A DNA stretch of 40,790 bases, from contig DATMBG010000037.1 in the NCBI GenBank assembly GCA_035559535.1, positions 196,475 to 237,264 on the forward strand, in the 5' to 3' direction. The position numbers and the translations under genes are program-made. Shown one piece after another: positions 7,768 to 16,328 of this stretch (position 1 is the first letter of the stretch; every line of letters begins with the position of its first letter). The notes under the pieces are model-generated. The model did no database searches. It worked only from the letters and a program-made list of their open reading frames with translations, and was not told where the DNA came from. Source of the stretch: Candidatus Limnocylindrales bacterium. GTDB lineage: Bacteria > Moduliflexota > Moduliflexia > Moduliflexales > JAUQPW01.

Positions 7768-8074
7768 AACCTCCCATTTTCCTCTACAGGTTGAGAAAGC
7801 CAGTCTCAAATCCAGGAAACCTTCTGTTCCCTTACCGTTGGTTTTCATAAAGTAGAGTTTTCCATTAAATTTTTATTGACAAACCTTCCTCGGATAAATG
7901 ATATAATTAAACATAATAAGCCTTTATAAGGTACTCTCCCTTCAATTAGAAATGATCCAAAGGGATACCCCTCGAGTTTACAAGCGATCTTAAAAGCGTT
8001 TTAACCCGTTTGATCTTTGAACAGTAGGAGGAAATATTTACGTGAGTTAACTAACCTTAGGAGGTGGATGTGTT
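7768..8074 (+). promoter_or_regulatory. Intergenic region with promoter for the cytochrome cluster
   Basis: A perfect -35 box TTGACA (7876-7881) and a perfect -10 box TATAAT (7902-7907) face the cytochrome genes. The spacer is 20 nt, longer than the usual 17, which could mean weak basal use or help from an activator. About 160 nt of leader follows, ending in a strong AGGAGGTGG ribosome binding site (8059-8067) for the gene at 8075. No gene is visible in this stretch. Confidence 0.5.
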
Positions 8075-9097
8075 ATGAGAGTAAGGATTTTCGCCGGGGT
8101 TCTTGGGACTACTATAGGTATAACGCTATTACCAACCAATCTTTTTGTTTTAGCCCAACAGGCTCCTATTCCCGTTGAATCTATCAAAGTGGATATGGCT
8201 CCGAAGGTAGATGGGGATGGGAGTGATGAGGTCTGGCAAAAAGCTAAAGAGGTTAAAATTCAAACAAAAGATGGTCCGGAGGCGAAGCTTAAATCGGTCT
8301 ATACAGACAAGGAAATATTTTTCTTGATTACCTGGCCAGACCAGACAGAATCCATTAATATGGATATGTGGGTTTTCAAAGATGGGGCCTGGTCCATTAA
8401 GCAGGAGCCTCGATATGGAGGAAGTCAATCCTGGGATGCGGATCAAGATCGTTTGGCCTTTCAATGGAATATTAAGGACTCTGTTACTGGATTTAATGAA
8501 AAAGGTTGCGTGGCTCTCTGCCATGTTGAAGAGAGGGAAGATCGCATGCACACTAACGGTCCCGGGCAATATACGGATATCTGGCAATGGAAGGCAGCTC
8601 ACTCCAATCCGTTGGGAAAGATCGACAATGGTCACCTGGACAATACGGTGGTCAGTAAAAAAGATCAGCCGGACGAGGAAAAACGTCTCTATGCCGCTCA
8701 TAAATGGGATGGGACCGGGGATGAGCCCTTTGTAAGAAATATCGAAAATAACGCCCCTAAATGGATGCCCAAAGGGGGGCCCAATAAGGAGCCTTTCTTG
8801 ATGAAAGGTAACGAAGTTCCCCTGGATCCCAGCGTTGTAAAGTCAGGGGATACTGTTCCGGGTTGGGTGATAGGACCCCTTCCCAAAGGCCGGGATGTCA
8901 TCAATGCTAAGGGGGTTTATAAAGAGGGTACCTGGACTTTAGAAATCGGTCGGGCCCTGGTGACCGAGAACAAAGATTTTGATATTCAGTTTGAAGATCT
9001 CAAAAAACCTTATTATTTTGGGATGGGTATTTGGGAGAATGACCGCTTGTTTGCTCATATGCGTGCAGATGGGCCGTATATGTTGACCTTTAAATAA
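8075..9097 (+). CDS. Exported ethylbenzene-dehydrogenase-like haem protein (EB_dh domain)
   Basis: This 340-residue protein has a signal peptide (about 1-28, ending VLAQQA). A single domain follows of the kind found in ethylbenzene dehydrogenase gamma subunits and related haem-binding proteins: a VDGxxDEVWQKA opening, YTDKEIFFLITWPDQT, the central DRLAFQWNI, and a GKGVYKxGTWTLEIGRAL-type segment near the C-terminus. Such domains bind haem in periplasmic electron carriers. It also contains C145-x3-C149-H150, a spaced variant of the c-type haem motif, in GCVALCHVEERE. Start choice is clear: AGGAGG lies about 8 nt upstream. It heads the respiratory cluster and is followed after 83 nt by the CydA-like oxidase gene, so it probably feeds or receives electrons from that complex. 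A related domain recurs in the last gene of the cluster. Confidence 0.8.
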   Translation: MRVRIFAGVLGTTIGITLLPTNLFVLAQQAPIPVESIKVDMAPKVDGDGSDEVWQKAKEVKIQTKDGPEAKLKSVYTDKEIFFLITWPDQTESINMDMWVFKDGAWSIKQEPRYGGSQSWDADQDRLAFQWNIKDSVTGFNEKGCVALCHVEEREDRMHTNGPGQYTDIWQWKAAHSNPLGKIDNGHLDNTVVSKKDQPDEEKRLYAAHKWDGTGDEPFVRNIENNAPKWMPKGGPNKEPFLMKGNEVPLDPSVVKSGDTVPGWVIGPLPKGRDVINAKGVYKEGTWTLEIGRALVTENKDFDIQFEDLKKPYYFGMGIWENDRLFAHMRADGPYMLTFK

Positions 9098-9180
9098 GGG
9101 TCCTGGAGGGAATTTGAGTGAAAAAATTTACAATAGAGAGTCTCGTTTTCTGCTGGAAAGCGTGAGTCTCCAATTGCTTT

Positions 9181-10977
9181 ATGAGGAAAATAAATCGTAA
9201 AGTTTTTTTCATCTTTTCTCTGCTTTTCTTTGTGATCCTGATAGGTTCGGCGTTTGCCCAACAACCTGCCGGTGATCAACCTGTGGAGTATCGGGCATTT
9301 CCGTATATAGGAAGCCGACAAATCATGTGGATTGCAGCACAATTACACCTGATGTTTGCAGCCTTTATTTTAGGTGTTCCTATTTTTGCAGTGATTGTGG
9401 AGTTTATCGGATTCTATGCCCGAGACCCCTTGCAAAAACTACGTTACGACAGACTGGCCAAAGAGTTTACCAAGCTTCTATTAATCGCGTTTTCTGCAAC
9501 GGCTATCTGGGGAGCCATCCTTACCTTCTTATTTATCACCCTTTATCCCAAGTTTTTTAATTACTTATCGAACATCTTCTCTCCCACCTTATGGATTTAT
9601 CCTTTTCTCTTTTTTGGAGAAACTTTCACCCTTTATCTTTATTGGTACGGCTGGGAGTGGTTACAGGGGGAGAAGAAAAAATTCCATTTGGCCTTAGGGG
9701 TACTTCTAAATCTCTTTGGGATTGCCGTCCTTTTTATTACCGATGCCTGGACGACCTTTATGATGAGTCCCAGTGGAGTGGATGAAAAAGGTAATCTGGT
9801 TAGCCTCTGGAAGGCGATTAACAATCCGTTGTGGATGCCTTTAAATATTCATCGGCTGATCGCCAATATCGTTTTTGGAGGTTCCATTGCGGCGGCCTAC
9901 GCGGCTTTTCGATTTTTATCTTCTAAAACCGAGGAAGAAAGAGCCCATTACGATTGGATGGGATATATTGGGAATTTTATAGCCATTCAAGCCTTTATTG
10001 TTCTTCCCTTTGCCGGGTATTGGTTTGGTCGAGAAATTTATGCCTTTGATCAACAACTGGGAATCACCATGATGGGGGGTTTTCTGTCCTGGCTCTGGAT
10101 TATTCAGGCGATCCTTATCGGAATTATTTTCCTGGCAAGTAATTACTATTTGTGGATCGGTATGGAGCGGATCCCAGGGGCCGAAAGATATCGACTGTAT
10201 ACCCGGCTTATTTTGTTGGTTTTAGTTGTTGGTACACTGGTTTGGGCAACTCCCCATAGCCTGGTGGCCAGTCTGGAAGAAGCGAGAAAAATGGGTGGCG
10301 CTCACCATCCTCTTTTGGGAGTTCTGGGGGTTATGTCCGCTAAAAATACCGCGGTCAATATCATGATTCTGAGTACTTTTCTTAGTTTTTTGTTCTATCG
10401 GCGGGGCAATAAAATCTCCAGGGTTTCCTGGGCTAAGACCGGTGTGGTTCTTCAAGGGCTTATTCTCTTCCTGGCGGCTTTTATTGTAGTCTTTTACGGA
10501 GTTCGTGGTTACTTTGTAGAAGCCATCGTGCGAATTGGATATTCGGTTTATCAGGTTTTAGCCGTATTGAGCGCTATTATCCTGACCATGATCCTGGATA
10601 TCTTTATGCTCCGTAATGCAGAAGAGATCGGACCCATTCGGTGGGGAAAAATGCCACCCCGTTCTCAATACGCGCTTTTCCTCGTTGCCATTACATTTAC
10701 CTGGCTTATGGGACTCATGGGATATGCCCGGTCGGCCATTCGACAACACTGGCACGTTTATGGAGTTATGCGTGATACTTCCCCCGAAGCTTTCTCCCCG
10801 ACATTGGGCTTTGCAGCCGATATGGTTTCCATTTGTGTTCTTCTGTTTTTTGCCCTCGTCTTCTTTATCTTCTGGATTGGTCATCTTGGAGAAAAAACAA
10901 AGATCCTTGAGGAACAGGTTGAGGAGGAAGTAGAAGGAATAACCACTGCCAAGCTGAAAGGGGGTTATACAACATGA
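9181..10977 (+). CDS. CydA-like (bd-type-like) terminal oxidase subunit I
   Basis: This 598-residue polytopic membrane protein belongs to the cytochrome bd oxidase subunit I superfamily. Family signs are RQIMWIAAQLHLMFAAFIL with H56 (equivalent of the CydA haem ligand H19), LFFGETFTLYLYWYGWEW with the conserved Glu, LFITDAWTTFMMSPSG, NIHRLIANIVFGG with H224 (equivalent of H186), and a region near 515-530 reading YARSAIRQHWHVYGVMRD where canonical CydA has ExGRQPW. The first 26 residues look like a cleavable signal or an extra membrane helix. It is longer than CydA and has no long quinol-binding Q-loop. No cydB is present; instead the next genes encode c-type cytochromes, the first overlapping by ATGA. 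This arrangement recalls the bd-like oxidases of Nitrospira. I infer a cytochrome-c-linked oxidase rather than a quinol oxidase. The ribosome binding site is weak, so the exact start is uncertain. Confidence 0.85.
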   Translation: MRKINRKVFFIFSLLFFVILIGSAFAQQPAGDQPVEYRAFPYIGSRQIMWIAAQLHLMFAAFILGVPIFAVIVEFIGFYARDPLQKLRYDRLAKEFTKLLLIAFSATAIWGAILTFLFITLYPKFFNYLSNIFSPTLWIYPFLFFGETFTLYLYWYGWEWLQGEKKKFHLALGVLLNLFGIAVLFITDAWTTFMMSPSGVDEKGNLVSLWKAINNPLWMPLNIHRLIANIVFGGSIAAAYAAFRFLSSKTEEERAHYDWMGYIGNFIAIQAFIVLPFAGYWFGREIYAFDQQLGITMMGGFLSWLWIIQAILIGIIFLASNYYLWIGMERIPGAERYRLYTRLILLVLVVGTLVWATPHSLVASLEEARKMGGAHHPLLGVLGVMSAKNTAVNIMILSTFLSFLFYRRGNKISRVSWAKTGVVLQGLILFLAAFIVVFYGVRGYFVEAIVRIGYSVYQVLAVLSAIILTMILDIFMLRNAEEIGPIRWGKMPPRSQYALFLVAITFTWLMGLMGYARSAIRQHWHVYGVMRDTSPEAFSPTLGFAADMVSICVLLFFALVFFIFWIGHLGEKTKILEEQVEEEVEGITTAKLKGGYTT

Positions 10978-11981
10978 ATGGATCCAATCAATTTATCGGG
11001 CTTAAAGTTGTTTTGTTTACGCTGATTGTTATAGGTATTTTTACCTATTATGCCAATAGTATTCCGCAACTGGAGTCAAGACCTCCCAAGGAGCTTTCTC
11101 TAAGTAAAGAGAACCTCACTCCAGAAGCTCTGGTTCAGGCTGGTAAAGATATTTTTTATGGAAAAGGAACATGCGCACTTTGCCATGCCATCGGCGAAAA
11201 AGGACCCCGAGCTCCTGATTTAGCAGGAGTAGGAGCCAGAGCCGCCACACGTGAGCCGGGAAAATCCGCTAAGGAATACTTGATAGAATCTCTTATTAAT
11301 CCCACCGCCTATGTGGTGGAAGGGTATCCTCCCATTATGCCTGCGGTTAATAAACCTCCCATTTCTTTAAATCCAACGGAGATTTTAGCCGTTGTAGCAT
11401 TCCTCGAAAGTCTGGGGGGGACGGTCGATGTTAAACCCTCGGATATCCCTTCTGAAGCCTCTGCTACCGCCGCTTCTGCGACTCCTGCAGCACCTGCTCC
11501 CTTGAAACTCCCAGGAAATCCTGAAGCCGGAAAGGCCGTAGCAGAAGTGTGTGTTCAGTGCCATATTATCCCAGGTGTCGGTAAACCCAGAAGACCCAGG
11601 GCTCCAGATCTTTCAGCCATTGGAGCTATTGCTACACCCGATTATATTATGGAATCCATTCTGGATCCCGATGCAAAGGTAGTAGCCGGATATCCTGCCG
11701 GATTAATGCCTAAAGATTTTGGGGAGAAACTGAAAGCCCAAGAATTTATGGATCTGGTGGCTTTTCTTATGACCTTAAAAGGAGGATCGCCGGAGAGTGG
11801 TGAACCGGGTAAAGGAGCTCAACCTGCTGAAGGTCAAAAGAAGGAAGGGGTCCAGGAGACAAAGGCTTCTTCCGTACCGGTCCCCGAAGCTAAACCGGCA
11901 GAAACCGAGAAGAAGGAAGGAACCGAATCCCAGGGTAGCAAAAGCCCAACCGCAGGTTCTGAACAGAATAAATCTCAGTAG
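10974..11981 (+). CDS. Membrane-anchored dihaem cytochrome c
   Basis: The start overlaps the stop of the oxidase gene (ATGA), indicating translational coupling. The 335-residue product has an N-terminal membrane anchor (about 10-27) and two c-type cytochrome domains. Haem motif C67ALCH71 is followed by GPRAPDLAGVG and an axial-ligand candidate in PPIMPA. Haem motif C193VQCH197 is followed by RAPDLSAIG and a candidate in AGLMPKDF. The two domains look like duplicates joined by an Ala/Pro linker (about 158-178). The last 60 residues form a charged Glu/Lys/Pro/Ser tail without obvious structure. It probably serves as the electron-donating subunit of the bd-like oxidase. Confidence 0.85.
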   Translation: MNGSNQFIGLKVVLFTLIVIGIFTYYANSIPQLESRPPKELSLSKENLTPEALVQAGKDIFYGKGTCALCHAIGEKGPRAPDLAGVGARAATREPGKSAKEYLIESLINPTAYVVEGYPPIMPAVNKPPISLNPTEILAVVAFLESLGGTVDVKPSDIPSEASATAASATPAAPAPLKLPGNPEAGKAVAEVCVQCHIIPGVGKPRRPRAPDLSAIGAIATPDYIMESILDPDAKVVAGYPAGLMPKDFGEKLKAQEFMDLVAFLMTLKGGSPESGEPGKGAQPAEGQKKEGVQETKASSVPVPEAKPAETEKKEGTESQGSKSPTAGSEQNKSQ

Positions 11982-12013
11982 GGTCATACCTATTTGTAAT
12001 TAAACGAGTAGCA

Positions 12014-12137
12014 TGTCATTGCGAGCCCTTCGATACCTGCAGGTAAATTCCGCGAAGCCATCCCTTGACTTCAAGGGATGGCTTTGTCCCCTTTGCTTTA
12101 CCCTGAGCTTCGGCTCATATCGCCCCTTGCAATGACA
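12014..12137. repeat. TGTCATTGC...GCAATGACA interspersed repeat with internal hairpin
   Basis: Nine-base terminal inverted repeats, TGTCATTGC (12014-12022) and GCAATGACA (12129-12137), enclose a perfect 13-bp hairpin with a 2-nt loop (12056-12083). From memory, this resembles a class of extragenic repeats seen in many environmental genomes with TGTCATTGCGAG ends. It separates two cytochrome genes and may act as a partial terminator. Confidence 0.65.
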
Positions 12138-12182
12138 AACTCTTACTCCATTTGAAAGAGCCTTAACGATGAGTTATCAGGA

Positions 12183-12247
12183 TAAAACGTAAAACATAAG
12201 ACCTGAAGGCCTCCAGAGGCGCTTTGTGTTTTATGTCTTCCGTTTTA
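12183..12247. repeat. Imperfect inverted repeat with TAAAACG ends
   Basis: A TAAAACGTAAAACATAAGAC arm faces a GTGTTTTATGTCTTCCGTTTTA arm. It lies just before the cytochrome start at 12252, leaving no room for a normal ribosome binding site upstream of that gene. Confidence 0.5.
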
Positions 12248-12251
12248 ATAT

Positions 12252-12995
12252 ATGTCTATTCTGAAAAGCTCTTTTATACATGCCATTCTACTCCTTGTTA
12301 TCGCTATTCTTATTTTTAAATACGGGATTCACCCTCCCATTCCCCAAAGCTTATTTTTGCTTTACCTGGTTATTACCCTTTTCGGAATTTTCCTCTTTGT
12401 TTCTTCCAGTGAGGAGACCTGGAAAAGCTTCCTGAGTCCCATCCATGCAACGCTTTATGATCCCAGGTTTAGGGGAATTCGAGCGATTATCTTTATCATC
12501 CTTCCCATACTGGCAACTTACCTGGTTTACCTGAGAGTTCAACCAAAAATAGAACCTCCGGCAGAACTACGAACCATTCACCCGGCCCCTCCGGATACCA
12601 TTAGTTTTCGTAATGGAACCATTAAGCTTCAAGGGTTAGGAAATCCCTTGAGGGGCGATAAAGAGCATTTCCAGGAGCACGTAAATAGAGGCAAGGCCAT
12701 TTATTTTAAAAATTGTTTCTACTGCCATGGAGATGGGTTAAACGGAGAAGGCCATTTTGCCGAGGGACTTAATCCGAAGCCTGCAAATTTTACCGATGTG
12801 GGGACCATTGCACAGCTTCAAGAATCTTATCTTTTTTGGAGAATCGCCAAGGGTGGACCCAATCTTCCAACAGAAGCAACTCCCTGGAATTCTGCGATGC
12901 CAGCCTGGGAAAACTATCTCACAGCGGACGACATCTGGTCCGTTATTCTTTATTTATATGAAGCCACCGGTTATCAGCCCAGGAAGTGGGAGTAA
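12252..12995 (+). CDS. Membrane monohaem cytochrome c with three N-terminal helices
   Basis: This 247-residue protein has three predicted membrane helices (about 10-26, 33-50 and 77-96). A periplasmic cytochrome c domain follows, with motif C155FYCH159 in NCFYCHGDGLNGEGHFA, and a likely axial methionine in SAMPAWENYL. The pattern resembles small membrane cytochromes that act as redox subunits of oxidase or dehydrogenase complexes. It belongs to the same cluster as the bd-like oxidase and the two other cytochromes, but is separated from the upstream gene by repeats. No good ribosome binding site is visible before the ATG. Confidence 0.8.
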   Translation: MSILKSSFIHAILLLVIAILIFKYGIHPPIPQSLFLLYLVITLFGIFLFVSSSEETWKSFLSPIHATLYDPRFRGIRAIIFIILPILATYLVYLRVQPKIEPPAELRTIHPAPPDTISFRNGTIKLQGLGNPLRGDKEHFQEHVNRGKAIYFKNCFYCHGDGLNGEGHFAEGLNPKPANFTDVGTIAQLQESYLFWRIAKGGPNLPTEATPWNSAMPAWENYLTADDIWSVILYLYEATGYQPRKWE

Positions 12996-13007
12996 GGCCA
13001 ATAACAT

Positions 13008-13098
13008 AACCCAGGAGTCAGAAGTCAGGAGTCAGAAGTCAGAAGCAGTTTTAGTTTTTGACCTCTGGCTCCTGGCTTCTGTTACGTTTTACGGGACT
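13008..13098. repeat. CAGGAGTCAGAAGTC-type foldback repeat
   Basis: Direct AGGAGTCAGAAGTC units are followed by their approximate complement (CTCTGGCTCCTGGCTTCTG) across a T-rich loop. It fills the spacer between two cytochrome genes and has no coding sense. Confidence 0.55.
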
Positions 13099-13100
13099 AA

Positions 13101-14678
13101 ATGAAAAAGACACTTAACTTCTACGGTTGGATTTCTGTGGTACTCCTGATTTTTTTTCTCAATCTAAACTTTGTTCATGCCGGAGAAGCGCAACCTCCCG
13201 AAAAAAACCTCGAAGTAGGTAAAGCCCTCTATCAAAAAAATTGTGCCCAATGTCACGGGGATAATGGAGAGGGAAAGGGAGTATCAGAACCCTTCGTATT
13301 TCCAAAACCTCGAGATTTTACAGCAGGTCTTTACAAGATCCGAACCACCCCCGGTGGGCAACTTCCTTTAGATTCAGATCTGTTCCGAACCATCAGCTTC
13401 GGGATGCCGGGATCTTCCATGCCGGCCTGGCAACAACTGAGCGAAGCGGACCGCTGGCAATTGGTTCACTATATTAAAACTTTTTCTCCTAAATTTGCTT
13501 CGGAAACCGCAGAGAAAGTGGCCACAACGCCGAAACCTGCCAAACCTGATCTCGAGAAAGGACGGCAGCTCTTTCAGGATATAGAATGCTGGAAATGCCA
13601 TGGACAGGAAGGGCGAGGTGATGGTCCTTCGGCCCCGGAACTTAAGGATAACTGGGGATTCCCTATAAAACCTGCCGATCTGACAAAAAACTGGACTTTC
13701 CGAGGGGGTGGTTCGGTGGAAGATATCTATATGCGAATCATAACAGGGATCAATGGAACTCCCATGCCTTCCTTTTTGGATTCCTTTGAAAAACCAGAAG
13801 ATGCCTGGGATCTGGCCTATTATGTAAGATCTTTATCCCCTGAAAATAAACCCGAAGTTACTGTGCTCAGGGCAAAGCTTATCCCGGGTGAACTACCCAC
13901 AGAACCTGAAGACCCACGATGGAATGAGCTACCTGCTTACTACTTTCCACTTTCCGGCCAGATTACTATAGAACCCCGATTATTCACGCCTTCCCTTGAT
14001 TCTATCTTCGTAAAGGCTGTACATAATACTAAGGAAATTGCTTTCCTGGTTATGTGGAATGATAGAACCCAAGATCCTTCCCCTCCGGGTGCTATCCCAC
14101 AAACTGCATCGGCAGAAGGTCAACAAAGTCAATCTGCTTCTCAACAAGGTAACCCTTCAGCCCCTCAACCAGGAAGTCCCCAAAAATTCAGCGATGCCAT
14201 TGCTATCCAATTCCCTGTCAAGCCAGATCCCGGCGGTTTCATAAAGCCATACTTTATTATGGGCGATTCAGAAAGACCGGTCTATTTATGGACATGGAAA
14301 GCCGAATGGCAGGGTGTTAAGGAATCCAATGCCAGTGGCCCATTCAAAGAAACCCTACAAAGTCAGGAAAGCCAGACCCTTCAAGGTAAAGGTATCTATA
14401 AAAACGGTCAATGGAAGGTCCTTTTTAAGCGAGCTTTAACCACCCAGGATAAAGACCATGACTACCAATTTGAAATTGGAAAGTTTATCCCCATCGCTTT
14501 TTCTGCCTGGGACGGCTCCAATGGAGAAACCGAACTGAAAAGATCCCTCTCAACCTGGTATTATCTGTTCCTGGAAACACCCCGGCCCATTAGCCAGTAC
14601 CTTTATCCCATCACAGCCTTTCTACTTATAGCCGGAGCGGAAGTCTGGTTCTTGAAACGAAACAGCCGAAGGCAGTAA
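13101..14678 (+). CDS. Dihaem cytochrome c fused to an ethylbenzene-dehydrogenase-like haem domain, membrane anchored
   Basis: This 525-residue exported protein joins three redox modules. After a signal peptide (about 1-27) come two cytochrome c domains: C48AQCH52 with SSMPAWQQL supplying a likely axial Met, and C163WKCH167 with GTPMPSFLD supplying a second. Residues about 255-490 form an EB_dh domain (FVKAVHNTKEIAFLVMWND, DAIAIQFPVK, VYLWTWKAEW, GKGIYKNGQWKVLFKRAL), interrupted by a Gln/Ser/Pro-rich insert near 325-350. A C-terminal helix (about 497-517) followed by KRNSRRQ anchors it. The fusion resembles an electron conduit between a b-type and several c-type haems. It closes the cluster that starts at 8075, whose first gene carries the same EB_dh domain alone. 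Confidence 0.82.
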   Translation: MKKTLNFYGWISVVLLIFFLNLNFVHAGEAQPPEKNLEVGKALYQKNCAQCHGDNGEGKGVSEPFVFPKPRDFTAGLYKIRTTPGGQLPLDSDLFRTISFGMPGSSMPAWQQLSEADRWQLVHYIKTFSPKFASETAEKVATTPKPAKPDLEKGRQLFQDIECWKCHGQEGRGDGPSAPELKDNWGFPIKPADLTKNWTFRGGGSVEDIYMRIITGINGTPMPSFLDSFEKPEDAWDLAYYVRSLSPENKPEVTVLRAKLIPGELPTEPEDPRWNELPAYYFPLSGQITIEPRLFTPSLDSIFVKAVHNTKEIAFLVMWNDRTQDPSPPGAIPQTASAEGQQSQSASQQGNPSAPQPGSPQKFSDAIAIQFPVKPDPGGFIKPYFIMGDSERPVYLWTWKAEWQGVKESNASGPFKETLQSQESQTLQGKGIYKNGQWKVLFKRALTTQDKDHDYQFEIGKFIPIAFSAWDGSNGETELKRSLSTWYYLFLETPRPISQYLYPITAFLLIAGAEVWFLKRNSRRQ

Positions 14679-14698
14679 ATTTGGGACACGAAGACCAG

Positions 14699-14862
14699 GG
14701 GACGCGGGGAAGTATGGGGGTATGGGAGTAGGAAGATGTGGGAGTAGGGAAGTAGGGGAATATAGGAGAACATACTCCCATACTCCCACACCCTCACACC
14801 CCCATACCCCTATACCCCCATACTCCCACGCCTCCATACTCCCACACCCCCATACCTCTCTA
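14699..14862. repeat. Large GGGAGTATGGGG polypurine-polypyrimidine foldback
   Basis: About 60 bases of GGGGGTATGGGAGTAGG-type units are followed by about 100 bases of complementary CTCCCATACTCCCAC units. The region could form a long imperfect stem. It lies between the convergent ends of the cytochrome cluster (plus) and the DUF2182 gene (minus) and could terminate both. It belongs to the same family as 405-465. Confidence 0.65.
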
Positions 14863-15630
14863 CAAAATCAGGTAGACACCTAGACCCACCAAACCCACTC
14901 CGACTATCCGACCGAGGATCATGCCATAGCGGCTGACTTTCTCAATGAAAATAATTAAAGTTAGAAGACCCATGGCGGTAAGGTTCATCAAACCTACCGC
15001 AAACAGGACAAGCATGAGACCCCAGCAACAACCCAGGCAGTAAGCACCATGGTATAAACCCATTCGCAAAGCACCTGCTATTCCTTCACGCCAGTGCTGA
15101 GCAATGAATCCCAGTGGAGATTGGCAATGGCGCAGGCAAGCTGTTTTGAGGGGACTAAACTGATAAAGCCCCGCCAGTATCAGCAGAATCCCCTGACCGA
15201 CCCGAATCGGTTGGAGCAAGTATCCATCGGATATTCGAGTACTCCCTGATTGCACGATCCAGATTACAAAATAGGCAATTACTCCAAAGGCCGTCCAGAT
15301 CACAAGATATCCGGCTACAAAGACCCATGTCGGTACAAAGGCCTGACCCTGAGACTTCCTTTGACGGACAAGACGGCTAAATAGCAGGATCATGGGAGCC
15401 GCTGAAGGAAACATCATAGCGACCATCATACTGAGCCACATAAACAAGAAGGCCACGAAAGTGGGCCAGTTTCTGCTCATCGAATCGGGAGAACCAGCTG
15501 ATCCGATCATGGTTATTCCGCCTGGCATCTTCATCGAAACGGTTATAAGCCAGGCCAGGAGGGTAGATATGGCCAGGACCCCTCCGGTGATGAGCTGCTC
15601 GCGGGGCAGAGAAGTGAAACGTTGATTCAT
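14860..15630 (-). CDS. DUF2182 integral membrane protein
   Basis: This 256-residue membrane protein has about six helices. The DUF2182 hallmarks are visible: FMWLSMMVAMMFPSAAPMI in an early helix, then LYQFSPLKTACLRHCQSPLGF, then GLYHGAYCLGCCWGLM. The conserved Cys and Met residues have led to annotation as predicted metal-binding membrane proteins. Biochemical function is unknown. It follows the DUF1326 gene by 15 nt on the same strand; these two families commonly occur side by side, which supports a joint role, perhaps in metal handling. Confidence 0.85.
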   Translation of the reverse strand: MNQRFTSLPREQLITGGVLAISTLLAWLITVSMKMPGGITMIGSAGSPDSMSRNWPTFVAFLFMWLSMMVAMMFPSAAPMILLFSRLVRQRKSQGQAFVPTWVFVAGYLVIWTAFGVIAYFVIWIVQSGSTRISDGYLLQPIRVGQGILLILAGLYQFSPLKTACLRHCQSPLGFIAQHWREGIAGALRMGLYHGAYCLGCCWGLMLVLFAVGLMNLTAMGLLTLIIFIEKVSRYGMILGRIVGVGLVGLGVYLIL

Positions 15631-15645
15631 AAAGAATATTCGTTT

Positions 15646-16290
15646 CTATTTTTGATTAGTCCATTCTACAAGGGCATAAATCCCGTTTTGACCCGGGTAT
15701 TCGAACTGAATGTTACTGTAGTTGATACTCATGATCTCGGTTGTGGCGGCATCTCCATCATTCCAGATTAATCCGCCCCGCGGAAGAACGATATGAACTT
15801 CATGTTCTTCACCCGTGACCGGATTTTTGAGGGGAGTTAAGCGGACTTCCAGTATACCCGGAATTCGAAAATAGGACCGACGGCCCTCGACCTTCATTTC
15901 AATGGGTTTGAGGATAGGTCCTTCCGCCACCTCAATAGTAGGGGCAAGAACTTCCCAGGGCATCCCTCCGGCTCTACCCGATAGAATTCTTTTGATCGAT
16001 TTGACCTGTTCGGGACTGGCAGATTCATCGATAAACAGGACCGATCGTCCATGACCTTCATGAAGGGCTCCTGGATACTTCACGGCAAATACGGTACGGA
16101 CACCCGCAAGATCCACTTCGCCGTAGTGTCCTTCAATGACCTCTATACCCACAATGGTGTGGCAAGAACCATGATCTGGGAAACCTCCAAAATTGCAGTT
16201 ACAACCAGGGTCACAGTTGCAGGTTTCAATCCAATGCCCTTTGAGCCAATACGGAGTTCGAGTAGTTGGATTGGGTGTTGCTTGAGTCAT
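15646..16290 (-). CDS. DUF1326 domain protein
   Basis: This 214-residue soluble protein shows the DUF1326 signature at its N-terminus: GHWIETCNCDPGCNCNFGG, giving C24, C26, C30 and C32, with C43 in GSCHT. The rest is beta-rich (ILEVRLTPLKNPVTGEEHEVHIVLP). The cysteine cluster could bind a metal, but no function is established. The ATG at 16290 has a good ribosome binding site (AAGGAG). It is followed by DUF2182 and preceded on the same strand by eboF, with a 38-nt gap, so it may be the distal part of the ebo transcription unit. Confidence 0.85.
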   Translation of the reverse strand: MTQATPNPTTRTPYWLKGHWIETCNCDPGCNCNFGGFPDHGSCHTIVGIEVIEGHYGEVDLAGVRTVFAVKYPGALHEGHGRSVLFIDESASPEQVKSIKRILSGRAGGMPWEVLAPTIEVAEGPILKPIEMKVEGRRSYFRIPGILEVRLTPLKNPVTGEEHEVHIVLPRGGLIWNDGDAATTEIMSINYSNIQFEYPGQNGIYALVEWTNQK

Positions 16291-16328
16291 AACCTATTCT
16301 CCTTAACTTTGGACAGGATAGAGGTTCT

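Noticed and set aside
9181-10977. Canonical quinol-oxidising CydA
   Set aside because: No cydB, no typical Q-loop and a changed ExGRQPW region, with coupled c-type cytochromes instead.
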